Assembly: GCA_938048695.1 (NCBI GenBank)
Contig: CALIUO010000002.1
Location: 1 to 53,723 of the forward strand
Source of the DNA: an uncultured SAR86 cluster bacterium
GTDB lineage: Bacteria; Pseudomonadota; Gammaproteobacteria; Magnimaribacterales; Magnimaribacteraceae
Direction: 5' to 3'
DNA length: 53,723 nucleotides
Part shown: positions 25,940 to 34,340 of the stretch, in pieces
How the letters are laid out: every line of letters starts with the position of its first letter
Position numbering within the stretch: position 1 is the stretch's first letter
Program-made: the position numbers and the translations under genes
Notes under the pieces: generated by a model
What the model saw: the letters and a program-made list of their open reading frames with translations, nothing else
The model's database searches: none
Told to the model about the DNA's origin: nothing

Positions 25940-27403
25940 ATGATTAGACTAGGTTATCCATTAAAAATATTTCTTATTGCATCAGCTATAAGCTTGCTTC
26001 CAGTCACACTAGGAGTCGCTCCTTTAGACTACAAAGGTAGTTCGCTTGAGGCTGCTGAAGATGATAAGAAGAAAAAGAAAAAAAGAAGAAGAACAAAGCT
26101 ACCCAGTAAAAAGATGCAAAGAATTTTGCAGACTATAGTTCCTTTTATAGAGGCTGAGCAATGGAACGAAGCACTATTGGCATTAGAGCCAGTAGCTGCC
26201 ATAGACTCAAAATTTACAAGTACAGATAGATCTAAAATGTACTACTACCGAGGTTATATATACTTTTCTAAAGAACAATATGGAATGGCTGAAACCGCTT
26301 ATAAAAATCTCATTGCAGAAGAAGACTCAAGTGATCAAGAAAGACAGGGTGCCATATATTCTTTATCCCAACTTAGGTATATAGCTGAGGATTACAAGGG
26401 AGCTATAAGCTACTTATTAGAATGGTTAGACAATGAAGAAGAACCAAGCTCTGACGGCTATGGTTTACTTGCTCAAGCTTATTATCAAGTTGAAGATTTT
26501 CAAAAATCTGTTGACGCAATAGATACGGCAATTGAAATACAAGAATCACGAGATATCGCAATAAAAGCCCCAGTTTTGGATGCAGAAGGAAATGAAACTG
26601 GAGAAATGATTGATACAGGCGAAACAAGAAAAGGTGTTGCTAAAGAAAACCATTATCTCCTTAAGATGGCCCTTTATTCTGAGCTGAAAAAGGATCTTGA
26701 GGTTTTGCCAATTTATGAAATCTTAGTTCAACACTATCCTAAAAAGAGGTATTGGACCAATCTATCCGGTCTTTATGGACAAAGAGATAGACAAATGGAT
26801 CAAATGGGGGCCCTAGAGGCTGCTTATGATGACAGACTTTTGGACAAACAAAGAGAGTTTACGGCACTATCACAGCTCCTTTTTATGTTCGAGAATCCTC
26901 GAAAGGCAGCTAGAGTAATTGAGGATGGTTTAAATCAAGGTATAGTCAAAAAAGAGGAGAAAACTCTAAAAGCAGCTGCACAATATTGGCATGCCGCTAA
27001 AGAACTAGAAAGAGCTAAGCCTTATTATCAACAAGCAGCTACAAAATCCAAAGAAGGTGAGCTTTTTATATTCTTAGGACAAGTGCACTTTAGTCTTGAC
27101 GAATTTGATAAAGCAGAAAAAGCCATAAAGGACGGAATCAAGAAAGGTAAGCTTAAAGATGAGGCAGCAGCCTACATGCTTCTAGGTCAAATAAATTTCG
27201 AAAATCAGAAATGGGAATCGGCTATAGAATCTTTCAGAAAGTGCATTGATGTTGCTGAAAGACAGTTCGACGATAAAAAAGAGAAGCAAAAAGAGAAAAA
27301 GAAGAGAGTACAAGATCAAGCTAGAAAATGGGTAACCTATACTGAGGGTGAAGAAGAGAGAGTTGAAGCTTTAAAGCTTAAGAGAAAAGCTCTAGGCGTT
27401 TAA
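25940..27403 (+). CDS. Tetratricopeptide-repeat protein of the TonB2-type operon
   Basis: A 487-residue protein with an N-terminal membrane signal (about 9-27), then a basic stretch (43-51, all K or R) and at least six TPR-like helix pairs, for example GYIYFSKEQYGMAETAYKNL and YMLLGQINFENQKWESAIESFRKC. It is the usual last gene after tonB2 in marine gammaproteobacterial DUF3450-ExbB-ExbD-TonB clusters. A scaffold role in the periplasm is likely but unproven. The stop shares TTAA with folA on the other strand. Confidence 0.85.
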   Translation: MIRLGYPLKIFLIASAISLLPVTLGVAPLDYKGSSLEAAEDDKKKKKKRRRTKLPSKKMQRILQTIVPFIEAEQWNEALLALEPVAAIDSKFTSTDRSKMYYYRGYIYFSKEQYGMAETAYKNLIAEEDSSDQERQGAIYSLSQLRYIAEDYKGAISYLLEWLDNEEEPSSDGYGLLAQAYYQVEDFQKSVDAIDTAIEIQESRDIAIKAPVLDAEGNETGEMIDTGETRKGVAKENHYLLKMALYSELKKDLEVLPIYEILVQHYPKKRYWTNLSGLYGQRDRQMDQMGALEAAYDDRLLDKQREFTALSQLLFMFENPRKAARVIEDGLNQGIVKKEEKTLKAAAQYWHAAKELERAKPYYQQAATKSKEGELFIFLGQVHFSLDEFDKAEKAIKDGIKKGKLKDEAAAYMLLGQINFENQKWESAIESFRKCIDVAERQFDDKKEKQKEKKKRVQDQARKWVTYTEGEEERVEALKLKRKALGV

Positions 27404-27879
27404 TCCTTAACATACTCAACAAAGCTAAAATTAATTCCGTTTTCCGAACTTTTTTGCCTAGAAATTTCTTTCCAAATTTTAAAATCCCATTTAGGGAAGA
27501 AAGTATCGGCAGAATCTACTTCCAGCTCAATTTCTGTAATTAGCAGTTTCGTTGCCAACGGCAAAAATTCTTTATAGATATATTCTCCGCCTATTATATT
27601 CACCTTTTCAGAGTAGCTTCTTGCTTCGTTAATGGCTTCTTGACTAGAGCTGACCTCGACCACCCCATCCCTGCCCTGAATAGACCTTGTCATGACAATA
27701 TTTTTTCTGTTTGGCAGTGGTCTGCCAATTGAATCATATGTAGCACGACCCATTACAATCGCGGTATTTTCTGTATTTTCTCTAAAAAATTTTAGATCTT
27801 CTTTTATATCCCAAGGGATTTTGCCTTTCTTACCAATTGCTAGATTGATATCTACAGCAGCGATTAATACTATCTCCAT
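27400..27879 (-). CDS. folA: Dihydrofolate reductase
   Basis: A 159-residue enzyme that reduces dihydrofolate to tetrahydrofolate. Substrate-binding acid D28 lies in PWDIKEDLKFF, with MGRATYDSIGRPLPNRKNIVMTR and the nucleotide-binding IIGGEYIYKEFLP also present. ATG 27879 overlaps the thyA stop (TGATG); a TTG one codon earlier is less likely. Coupling to thyA makes sense because thymidylate synthase produces dihydrofolate. Confidence 0.96.
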   Translation of the reverse strand: MEIVLIAAVDINLAIGKKGKIPWDIKEDLKFFRENTENTAIVMGRATYDSIGRPLPNRKNIVMTRSIQGRDGVVEVSSSQEAINEARSYSEKVNIIGGEYIYKEFLPLATKLLITEIELEVDSADTFFPKWDFKIWKEISRQKSSENGINFSFVEYVKD

Positions 27880-28781
27880 CAAACTGCTATTGGCGCACTA
27901 ATGAAAGGGTGAGATTTATAATCTACAAGCGTAAAGTCTTCAAATTCATAATCGAATAGGTTTTCTTTTTTATTGATAGTTATTTCAGGAAGAGAATGCG
28001 GTTTTCTGGATAACTGCTCCTCAACTTGCTCTAGATGATTAAGATAAATATGCGTATCTCCTAATGAATGAACAAATTCTCCAACTTTTAAGTTTGTCAC
28101 CGAGGCTATCATATAAGTCAATAATGCATAGGATGCTATGTTGTATGGAACACCTAGGAATACGTCCGCACTTCTTTGATAAAGCTGACATGATAACTTG
28201 CCTTCGCTTACATAAAATTGAAATAAAGTATGGCATGGAGGAAGTCCAGACTTAACCATGATGGGTATTTCCTTTGGGTTCCAGGCAGAAACTATGTGGC
28301 GTCGGGAATTTGGGTTATTCTTCAGATCTTCTACAACTAAACTCAGTTGATCAATTCCTTCAAAATCTCTCCACTGCTTTCCATATACAGGTCCCAAATC
28401 ACCGTACTGTTCAGAAAAAGAATTATCATTTTTTATTAAATCTATGAATTCAGATAATTTATCTTTCCACTCCTGAGAGTGCATCTTTAAATCTTTACTT
28501 TGATTTGTTTCTTCTAACCAATTTTGAAAAGGCCATTCATTCCATATGTTTACTTGATTTTTAACTAAGTATTTAATGTTTGTATCACCTTTAATGAACC
28601 ACAATAATTCATGGAGGATAGAGTTAAAGTTCACTTTTTTTGTTGTAACGAGAGGGAAGCCCTCTTGTAAATCAAATCTCATTTGATGGCCGAATATACT
28701 TATAGTGCCGGTACCAGTTCTGTCTTCTTTTTTGGTTCCTTTAGCTTTTATTTCTTTTAGTAAGTCTAGATATTGTTCCAT
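27879..28781 (-). CDS. thyA: Thymidylate synthase ThyA
   Basis: A 300-residue folate-dependent enzyme that methylates dUMP. I place the start at ATG 28781 ([11 protein letters not shown]), matching the family N-terminus and lying 10 bp after lgt; a longer reading would overlap lgt. The catalytic cysteine is C183 in [26 protein letters not shown] and [20 protein letters not shown] are intact. A segment of about 35 residues at 85-125 makes it longer than E. coli ThyA (264), as in several other ThyA subgroups. Confidence 0.96.
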   Translation of the reverse strand: MEQYLDLLKEIKAKGTKKEDRTGTGTISIFGHQMRFDLQEGFPLVTTKKVNFNSILHELLWFIKGDTNIKYLVKNQVNIWNEWPFQNWLEETNQSKDLKMHSQEWKDKLSEFIDLIKNDNSFSEQYGDLGPVYGKQWRDFEGIDQLSLVVEDLKNNPNSRRHIVSAWNPKEIPIMVKSGLPPCHTLFQFYVSEGKLSCQLYQRSADVFLGVPYNIASYALLTYMIASVTNLKVGEFVHSLGDTHIYLNHLEQVEEQLSRKPHSLPEITINKKENLFDYEFEDFTLVDYKSHPFISAPIAV

Positions 28782-28791
28782 CAATTTAAAT

Positions 28792-29553
28792 TTATTTTCT
28801 GTGAGAATAATAAATGAGAAGTAATCCAATTACTATCATTGGTAAACATAGTAATTGTCCTCTTGTAAGGAACTCAAAAACAAACCCAATATGCTGATCT
28901 GGCGTTCGAAAAAATTCTGTTATGAATCTTATAAGACCATAGCCTATTAAGAAATGACCTGAAACATTCATCAATGGCTTGGGTTTTCTAGACACAAAGA
29001 GCATATATATGAAAAGTAATATTCCTTCTCCAAACGCTTGATATAGCTGAGATGGATGCCTTGTTAAACCTAGAGGATCTGAAGGAAAAATTACGCCCAA
29101 TCCTAATTCAGTTGGTCTACCCAGCAGCTCTGAATTAAGAAAATTTCCCAATCTAACAAATCCGAGTCCAGGTGGTACATAAGGTGCCACTCTATCCATT
29201 AACCAGAAAAAATCTACTCTCCATTGTTTTGATAACCAAAGGCAAGCTATTAATACGCCTAATAAACCGCCATGAAAAGATAGTCCGCCTTCCCAAATAA
29301 AGAATAAAGATAATGGGTTGTTCAAGAATTGGTCTAAAGAATAAAAGAACACATATCCAGCCCTTCCGCCCAATATTGCTCCTATTAGGCTGTAGAACAT
29401 CAAGTCGCTTACTTGATTTTCGTTGAGGTCTTTCTGATATCTTTGAATTAGGAGGTAAATAGTAATGAAGGCAGACAACCAAGTTAATCCGTACCACCTA
29501 ATTGCTATAGGGCCTAATTGTATGGCAATAGGATCAATTTCAGGAATAATCAT
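28792..29553 (-). CDS. lgt: Prolipoprotein diacylglyceryl transferase Lgt
   Basis: A 253-residue integral inner-membrane enzyme that transfers diacylglycerol to the lipobox cysteine of prolipoproteins. Motifs are [37 protein letters not shown] and the signature [19 protein letters not shown]. It is needed by lipoproteins such as the TRAP receptor at 2520. ATG overlaps the stop of the symporter gene (TAATG). lgt-thyA is a common pairing in gammaproteobacteria. Confidence 0.96.
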   Translation of the reverse strand: MIIPEIDPIAIQLGPIAIRWYGLTWLSAFITIYLLIQRYQKDLNENQVSDLMFYSLIGAILGGRAGYVFFYSLDQFLNNPLSLFFIWEGGLSFHGGLLGVLIACLWLSKQWRVDFFWLMDRVAPYVPPGLGFVRLGNFLNSELLGRPTELGLGVIFPSDPLGLTRHPSQLYQAFGEGILLFIYMLFVSRKPKPLMNVSGHFLIGYGLIRFITEFFRTPDQHIGFVFEFLTRGQLLCLPMIVIGLLLIYYSHRK

Positions 29554-31301
29554 TAGGGTTGCCTTATTTCATCTACCATATCAGAAACTTCATCGGGAGG
29601 AGGGCTAGTAAGGCTTGAAATTCCAAGGGCTAGTATAAAATTTAAGATCATTCCAAAAGAGCCTATACCTTCCGGCGAAACACCCATCAACCAGTAATCT
29701 GAATTATTGATTCCTGGATTTATGAATTTAAAATAAATAATGTAAGAAGCTGTAAATAAGAGCCCACCCAGCATGCCTGCAATTGCTCCTTCTTTGTTTA
29801 ATCTTTTATAAAAAATACCAAGAAATAAAGCAGGAAAAAAAGTTGCAGCTGCAAGTCCAAATGCAAACGCCACAACTTGTGCCACAAAGGCTGGAGGGTA
29901 AATGCCAAATATTCCTGCAATACCAATAGCTACAGCTGCTGCTATTCGTGCATATTTTAATTCCTGTTTTTCTGTAATATTTGGCATGTAGGTCTTCTTC
30001 AGAAGGTCATGGGAAACTGAAGAGGAAATGACCAATAACAAGCCTGCAGCTGTTGATAGTGCAGCCGCAAGTCCACCTGCAGCTACAAGCGCTATTACCC
30101 ATCCAGGAAGTTGAGCTATTTCTGGATTTGCTAAGACAATAATATCCCTATCGATATAGATCTCGTTTTCATTGGATAAATTTGGATTATTTTCAACAAT
30201 TCTCTCACCACTATCTCCTCTATCACTCGTATATTTAGGTTTAGTTTCTTCTAGTGCATCTCCGGACGAATATTGAATCCTGCCATCCTGATTTTTGTCT
30301 TTCCAAGCTATTAAGCCAATTTCCTCCCAATTTTTAAACCAAGAGGGTGAAGTACTGTAAGGTTGATCTTGGATAGAATCGATAAGATTCATTCTGGCAA
30401 ATGCAGATACTGCTGGAGCGGTTGTATACAAAAGAGCTATGAATATAAGTGCATAGCCAGCTGATTGTCTAGCCGCGCCAACGCTAGGCACTGTAAAAAA
30501 TCTTACAATTACATGAGGTAAGCCTGCTGTACCAAACATCAGGGCAGCAGTTATACAGAAAATATCAATATTACTCTTAACATTCTCCGTATAGGCAGCA
30601 AACCCTAGATCCTTTGTAACTTGATCGAGTTTATCTAAAAGGTAAATATCACTGTCGACCATTGTGCTTCCAAATCCAATCTGAGGAACAGGATTACCAG
30701 TCATTAGAATAGATATAAATATTGCGGGCACTAGATAAGCAAAAATCAGTACACAATACTGTGCAACTTGAGTGTAGGTAATACCTTTCATGCCACCTAA
30801 AACAGCATAGAAAAAGACTATTGCCATACCAACAATAACCCCAGTATTAATATCAACCTCTAGGAACCTAGAGAAAACAATTCCTACCCCTCTCATTTGA
30901 CCAGCGATATAAGTAAAGGATATAAAAATTAGACATATAACCGCTAGTTTTCTGGCAGTTTTAGAATAATATCTTTCGCCAATGAAGTCAGGGACAGTGA
31001 ATTTGCCAAACTTTCTTAAGTAAGGAGCAAGAAGCAAAGCTAAAAGAACATAACCTCCAGTCCATCCCATTAGATATACGGAGCCATCTTTTCCTAGGAA
31101 GGCTATGAGGCCCGCCATAGATAAAAATGACGCGGCCGACATCCAATCTGCCGCAGTTGCCATGCCATTGGCTACCGGGTGAACACCTTTTCCAGCAACA
31201 TAGAAATCATTTGTTGACTGCGCTCTGGACCAAAGAGCTATTCCTATATAAAGACCAAAGGAGATACCCACGAAGATATAAGTAAGCAATTGTGTAGTCA
31301 T
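29553..31301 (-). CDS. Sodium:solute symporter, ActP-like (VC_2705 type)
   Basis: A 582-residue SSS-family carrier with about thirteen membrane helices. The N-terminus shows NDFYVAGKGVHPVANGMATAADWMSAASFLS, the sodium-site region of acetate/monocarboxylate SSS carriers. With the DUF4212 protein upstream (ATGA overlap) it forms the two-gene arrangement known for VC_2705-type symporters. A hydrophilic insert of about 60 residues carries an EF-hand-like loop from D335 (DKNQDGRIQYSS). Acetate or another short carboxylate is a likely substrate; not provable here. Confidence 0.9.
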   Translation of the reverse strand: MTTQLLTYIFVGISFGLYIGIALWSRAQSTNDFYVAGKGVHPVANGMATAADWMSAASFLSMAGLIAFLGKDGSVYLMGWTGGYVLLALLLAPYLRKFGKFTVPDFIGERYYSKTARKLAVICLIFISFTYIAGQMRGVGIVFSRFLEVDINTGVIVGMAIVFFYAVLGGMKGITYTQVAQYCVLIFAYLVPAIFISILMTGNPVPQIGFGSTMVDSDIYLLDKLDQVTKDLGFAAYTENVKSNIDIFCITAALMFGTAGLPHVIVRFFTVPSVGAARQSAGYALIFIALLYTTAPAVSAFARMNLIDSIQDQPYSTSPSWFKNWEEIGLIAWKDKNQDGRIQYSSGDALEETKPKYTSDRGDSGERIVENNPNLSNENEIYIDRDIIVLANPEIAQLPGWVIALVAAGGLAAALSTAAGLLLVISSSVSHDLLKKTYMPNITEKQELKYARIAAAVAIGIAGIFGIYPPAFVAQVVAFAFGLAAATFFPALFLGIFYKRLNKEGAIAGMLGGLLFTASYIIYFKFINPGINNSDYWLMGVSPEGIGSFGMILNFILALGISSLTSPPPDEVSDMVDEIRQP

Positions 31302-31555
31302 ATATCCTCTTCTTCAGAAAGTTTTCTATCTAGTCTTTTCATTAGCCAGACATATAGAAAAATTATTACAACAAACACATAAATACTTCCTTGTTGAGCA
31401 AACCAAAAACCAAGCTTGAATCCACCAATTTTTATTTGATCTAAAGAGTCTGAAAAGAGTATTCCAAAGCCAAATGAAGCAATAAACCAAACTATTAACA
31501 AGGAGAAGACAATCTTAATATTAGATCTCCAGTATTGATCACTTTTTCTTTTCAT
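31298..31555 (-). CDS. DUF4212 small subunit of sodium:solute symporter
   Basis: An 85-residue two-helix membrane protein with the DUF4212 blocks YWRSNIKIVFSLLIVWFIASFGFGILFSD (from about 8 on) and GFKLGFWFAQQGSIYVFVVIIFLYVWLM. Members are always found just before VC_2705-type SSS carriers and are thought to be accessory subunits. Its stop overlaps the start of the symporter gene by four bases. Confidence 0.92.
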   Translation of the reverse strand: MKRKSDQYWRSNIKIVFSLLIVWFIASFGFGILFSDSLDQIKIGGFKLGFWFAQQGSIYVFVVIIFLYVWLMKRLDRKLSEEEDI

Positions 31556-32341
31556 CTAACGCATTAAAAGATTTAAAGCCATTATCATAACCAAAAATGC
31601 AAAAGCTATTCTTAGTTTTTTTTGCTTCATTCTATGGGCAATGTTCACACCGTATTTTGCCGTAATAGAGCTCATGATCCCCACAATGATTGTCGCGGGT
31701 AAATAGATGAAGCCCAGGCTATTTCCGGGCAAGCTCTCATTATCGTATCCTATAATTATGTAAGATATTGAACCAGCTAAAGCTATTGGAATACCGCAAG
31801 CCGCAGATGTACCTATAGCGTTCATCATCTTCAGTCCTCTGTGATAGAAGTAGGGTACAGAGAATATCCCGCCCCCTATGCCGAATACTCCCGAAAGCCA
31901 TCCAATTCCACCTCCTGCTACTACCGGACCAACTAAGCTCGTTCTAGGATTTTGAGGCGGCGGAGGAAATTCAAAAATTAACTGGATGGACGCTACAACC
32001 AGGAATAACGCCACTAATCCTTGCAATGTGCTGCTCTCTAGATAACCAGCTGTAACTCCGCCAAGGCATGAACCTATAATTATACTAGGCGCTACTAGTT
32101 TAATAAGATTCCAGTTAACTGCCCCTTTAATATTATGAGAAAAAGTAGAAGATAGGGAGCTAAAGACTATTACACCTAAAGAACTTCCTAAAACCATATG
32201 TGATAGAATTTGATCAGGAAACCCTAAATAAGAGAATATGTAAAAGAAGGTAGGAATAATAATTATGCCTCCCCCAATACCAAACAAACCGGCCAAAACA
32301 CCAGAAAATGTCCCAAGAAAGAAGTAAATTAGAATTTCCAA
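31556..32341 (-). CDS. TauE/SafE family membrane protein
   Basis: A 261-residue protein with about eight membrane helices and the two GIGGG repeats of the TauE/SafE (DUF81) family: GLFGIGGGIIIIPTFFY near the N-terminus and GVFGIGGGIFSVPYFY in the middle. Family members export or import sulfite, sulfoacetate or related small organosulfonates or anions; substrate unknown. The start is TTG with no clear Shine-Dalgarno. It is the first gene of a run through lgt-thyA-folA. Confidence 0.88.
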   Translation of the reverse strand: MEILIYFFLGTFSGVLAGLFGIGGGIIIIPTFFYIFSYLGFPDQILSHMVLGSSLGVIVFSSLSSTFSHNIKGAVNWNLIKLVAPSIIIGSCLGGVTAGYLESSTLQGLVALFLVVASIQLIFEFPPPPQNPRTSLVGPVVAGGGIGWLSGVFGIGGGIFSVPYFYHRGLKMMNAIGTSAACGIPIALAGSISYIIIGYDNESLPGNSLGFIYLPATIIVGIMSSITAKYGVNIAHRMKQKKLRIAFAFLVMIMALNLLMR

Positions 32342-32382
32342 AGGCGCATTTTATCATTAACTACAGCTTCTCTCTCTGATTT

Positions 32383-33156
32383 ATGTGTCTTATTGCATTA
32401 TCTGTAGAGAAAACAAAGGATTGGAATGGAAAAGACTCTTATTTTTTTATCATTATTGCAAATAGGGACGAATATCATGAAAGACCAACCACTAAAATGC
32501 ATTGGTGGTCTAATAAAAAGATACTTGCTGGCAAAGATGAAGAAGCTGGTGGAACTTGGTTAGGAACCAATAAAGAAGGAAAGTTTGCGGCAATAACAAA
32601 TCTAAAAGAAAACACTAATAACAAATATCTAGTTTCTAGGGGAGAGCTTGTTACGGACTTTCTTGAATCCAAATTATCTGCAAAGGTTTACTTAGAGAAA
32701 TTGGAAAGCAAAAAGGATCAATATGCTGGCTTCAATCTTATTGTTGGAGACAAAGATGGATTATTCTATTTGTGTAATCGACTAGATGGCATTTTCTTCA
32801 TATCAGAAGGTATCCATGCACTAGGGAATCTAACATTGAACTCCTCAACCAAGAAGGTAGAGGCGATAAAAAATGATTTTCAAGAAATCCTCCACGAAGG
32901 ATTTTCTAATCAAAAAGGCTTTCAGATAATGAAGAGGGATTATGGAAATCTTCATGAAAAAACAAAAAAAGAGCTCAAAGTTAGAGATGCAGAAGAAATT
33001 CCATATAGATTTATTCGATCACCAATCTACGGAACTAGATGTACTACCATATTTTCCTCTTTACCTTCCGGTGAAGTAAATATATCGGAACTTACTTATA
33101 AGAAGGAGGGTATAGAAGGATCTTCTGTAGATTTTTCCTTTAATATTAAGGATTAA
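32383..33156 (+). CDS. NRDE family protein (TANGO2-like)
   Basis: A 257-residue protein with the defining NRDE sequence ANRDEYHERPT near 28-38, the start MCLIAL with cysteine at position 2, and AGGTWLGTNKEGKFAAITN. Family function is uncertain; eukaryotic TANGO2 is linked to Golgi organisation and heme or acyl-CoA handling, and the fold resembles Ntn hydrolases in which Cys2 could be the nucleophile. It is divergent from the TauE/SafE gene across 41 bp and overlaps rppH at its 3' end by 11 bp. Confidence 0.9.
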   Translation: MCLIALSVEKTKDWNGKDSYFFIIIANRDEYHERPTTKMHWWSNKKILAGKDEEAGGTWLGTNKEGKFAAITNLKENTNNKYLVSRGELVTDFLESKLSAKVYLEKLESKKDQYAGFNLIVGDKDGLFYLCNRLDGIFFISEGIHALGNLTLNSSTKKVEAIKNDFQEILHEGFSNQKGFQIMKRDYGNLHEKTKKELKVRDAEEIPYRFIRSPIYGTRCTTIFSSLPSGEVNISELTYKKEGIEGSSVDFSFNIKD

Positions 33157-33643
33157 GCTTTTTATATTTTATATAGAAAGGCAATAAATCACCCAATGCC
33201 TTTCTGTAGGCTTCCCTTTTAAACTCAACCCCTCCACGAATGGGGTGCCAATATGTTGACCAAGTCCATTCAGTAAATTCAATTTGATCATGTAGAGTAA
33301 GATTGATGGCATTATCTTCACCTATAAACTCTGCTAAAAACCACTTTTGAGTTTGGCCTCTAAATTTCCTATTCTTAAGCGAGAAATATTTTGGGATTTT
33401 ATGTTTAGGTACATCATAGTCAATCCATCGATCGTTTTCTTTAATTATCTTTATATGATTTTCTCTAAGCCCAACTTCTTCGTAGGTTTCCCTAAGAATA
33501 GCTTCTTCTGGAGATTCCCCGTCATCTATTCCTCCTTGGGGGAATTGCCACCCATCTCCTGATTTTCTTTTGCACCAGAGCAGTTTGCCCTCTTTATTAA
33601 AAATAATAATTCCTGCATTGGGTCTGTATAATCCATCTTTCAT
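33146..33643 (-). CDS. rppH: RNA pyrophosphohydrolase RppH
   Basis: A 165-residue Nudix hydrolase that removes pyrophosphate from 5'-triphosphate mRNA and so starts RNase E decay. The Nudix box GGIDDGESPEEAILRETYEEVGL spans residues 37-59 with all key glutamates. YRPNAGIII and GWQFPQGG identify RppH among Nudix proteins. Divergent from the HAD gene with 25 bp between start codons, so both promoters must extend into coding sequence. Confidence 0.95.
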   Translation of the reverse strand: MKDGLYRPNAGIIIFNKEGKLLWCKRKSGDGWQFPQGGIDDGESPEEAILRETYEEVGLRENHIKIIKENDRWIDYDVPKHKIPKYFSLKNRKFRGQTQKWFLAEFIGEDNAINLTLHDQIEFTEWTWSTYWHPIRGGVEFKREAYRKALGDLLPFYIKYKKLNP

Positions 33644-33668
33644 AAATCAATCTTCTTTGTATATATTA

Positions 33669-34340
33669 ATGAAAAAAAATAAATTAGCCCTATTTGATTT
33701 AGATGACACTCTTTTCAATGGTGATATAGAAGGAGAGTGGGTTAAATATATGGATCAAAAAGGGTTTATCAAAGATTCAGAGTTTTACTCAAAGATGGAT
33801 AAATTTGGGAAATATTATAGAGAAGGAAGGCTAGACGTTGACGAGTATTCCGAGTTCTTACTTAGCCCTGTAATTGGAAAGAATTTAACTGAATTAGGGA
33901 GTTTTATTGAAGAGTTTACCTCTGATATTACAATCAGGTTTAGTGATGAATTATCAGAAGAGCTCTTAAATAAACACAAGTATGACACCAAAATTTTGAC
34001 TTCAGGCTCTTTATCTTTTCTAGTTCACAAGATTGGACCCAAATTGGGAATTGAAAATTGCTTTGGCACTGATCCAGAGTACTCTGAAGGAAACTTTACA
34101 GGAAAGGTAGAAGGGCAGCCTAACTTCTCTAATGAAAAAGTTAGAAGAATAAGAGAATGGATGGAAAATAAAGAATTCGATGAGATATTCTCTTACTCAG
34201 ATTCGATAAATGATTTACCTCTTTTAGAATTTGCTGACTTCCCAATGGTCATTAGTCCAGATAAAGAATTGAGAAAGGTTGCAAAAGAAAGAAAGTGGTT
34301 AATTGATGACCGAAGAAATTTTAGTCGTAGTCTTCCATAG
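33669..34340 (+). CDS. HAD-superfamily phosphatase, subfamily IB (SerB-like)
   Basis: A 224-residue phosphatase. The start at ATG 33669 ([16 protein letters not shown]) puts the catalytic aspartates at D10 and D12; upstream in-frame codons overlap rppH and are not family-like. Motif II is LTSGS (about 142), and motif III/IV is [17 protein letters not shown]. It belongs to the HAD-IB group that includes phosphoserine phosphatase-like and lipid phosphate phosphatases; the substrate is not identified. Its end overlaps gcvP by 20 bp, the longest 3' overlap in the window. Confidence 0.87.
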   Translation: MKKNKLALFDLDDTLFNGDIEGEWVKYMDQKGFIKDSEFYSKMDKFGKYYREGRLDVDEYSEFLLSPVIGKNLTELGSFIEEFTSDITIRFSDELSEELLNKHKYDTKILTSGSLSFLVHKIGPKLGIENCFGTDPEYSEGNFTGKVEGQPNFSNEKVRRIREWMENKEFDEIFSYSDSINDLPLLEFADFPMVISPDKELRKVAKERKWLIDDRRNFSRSLP

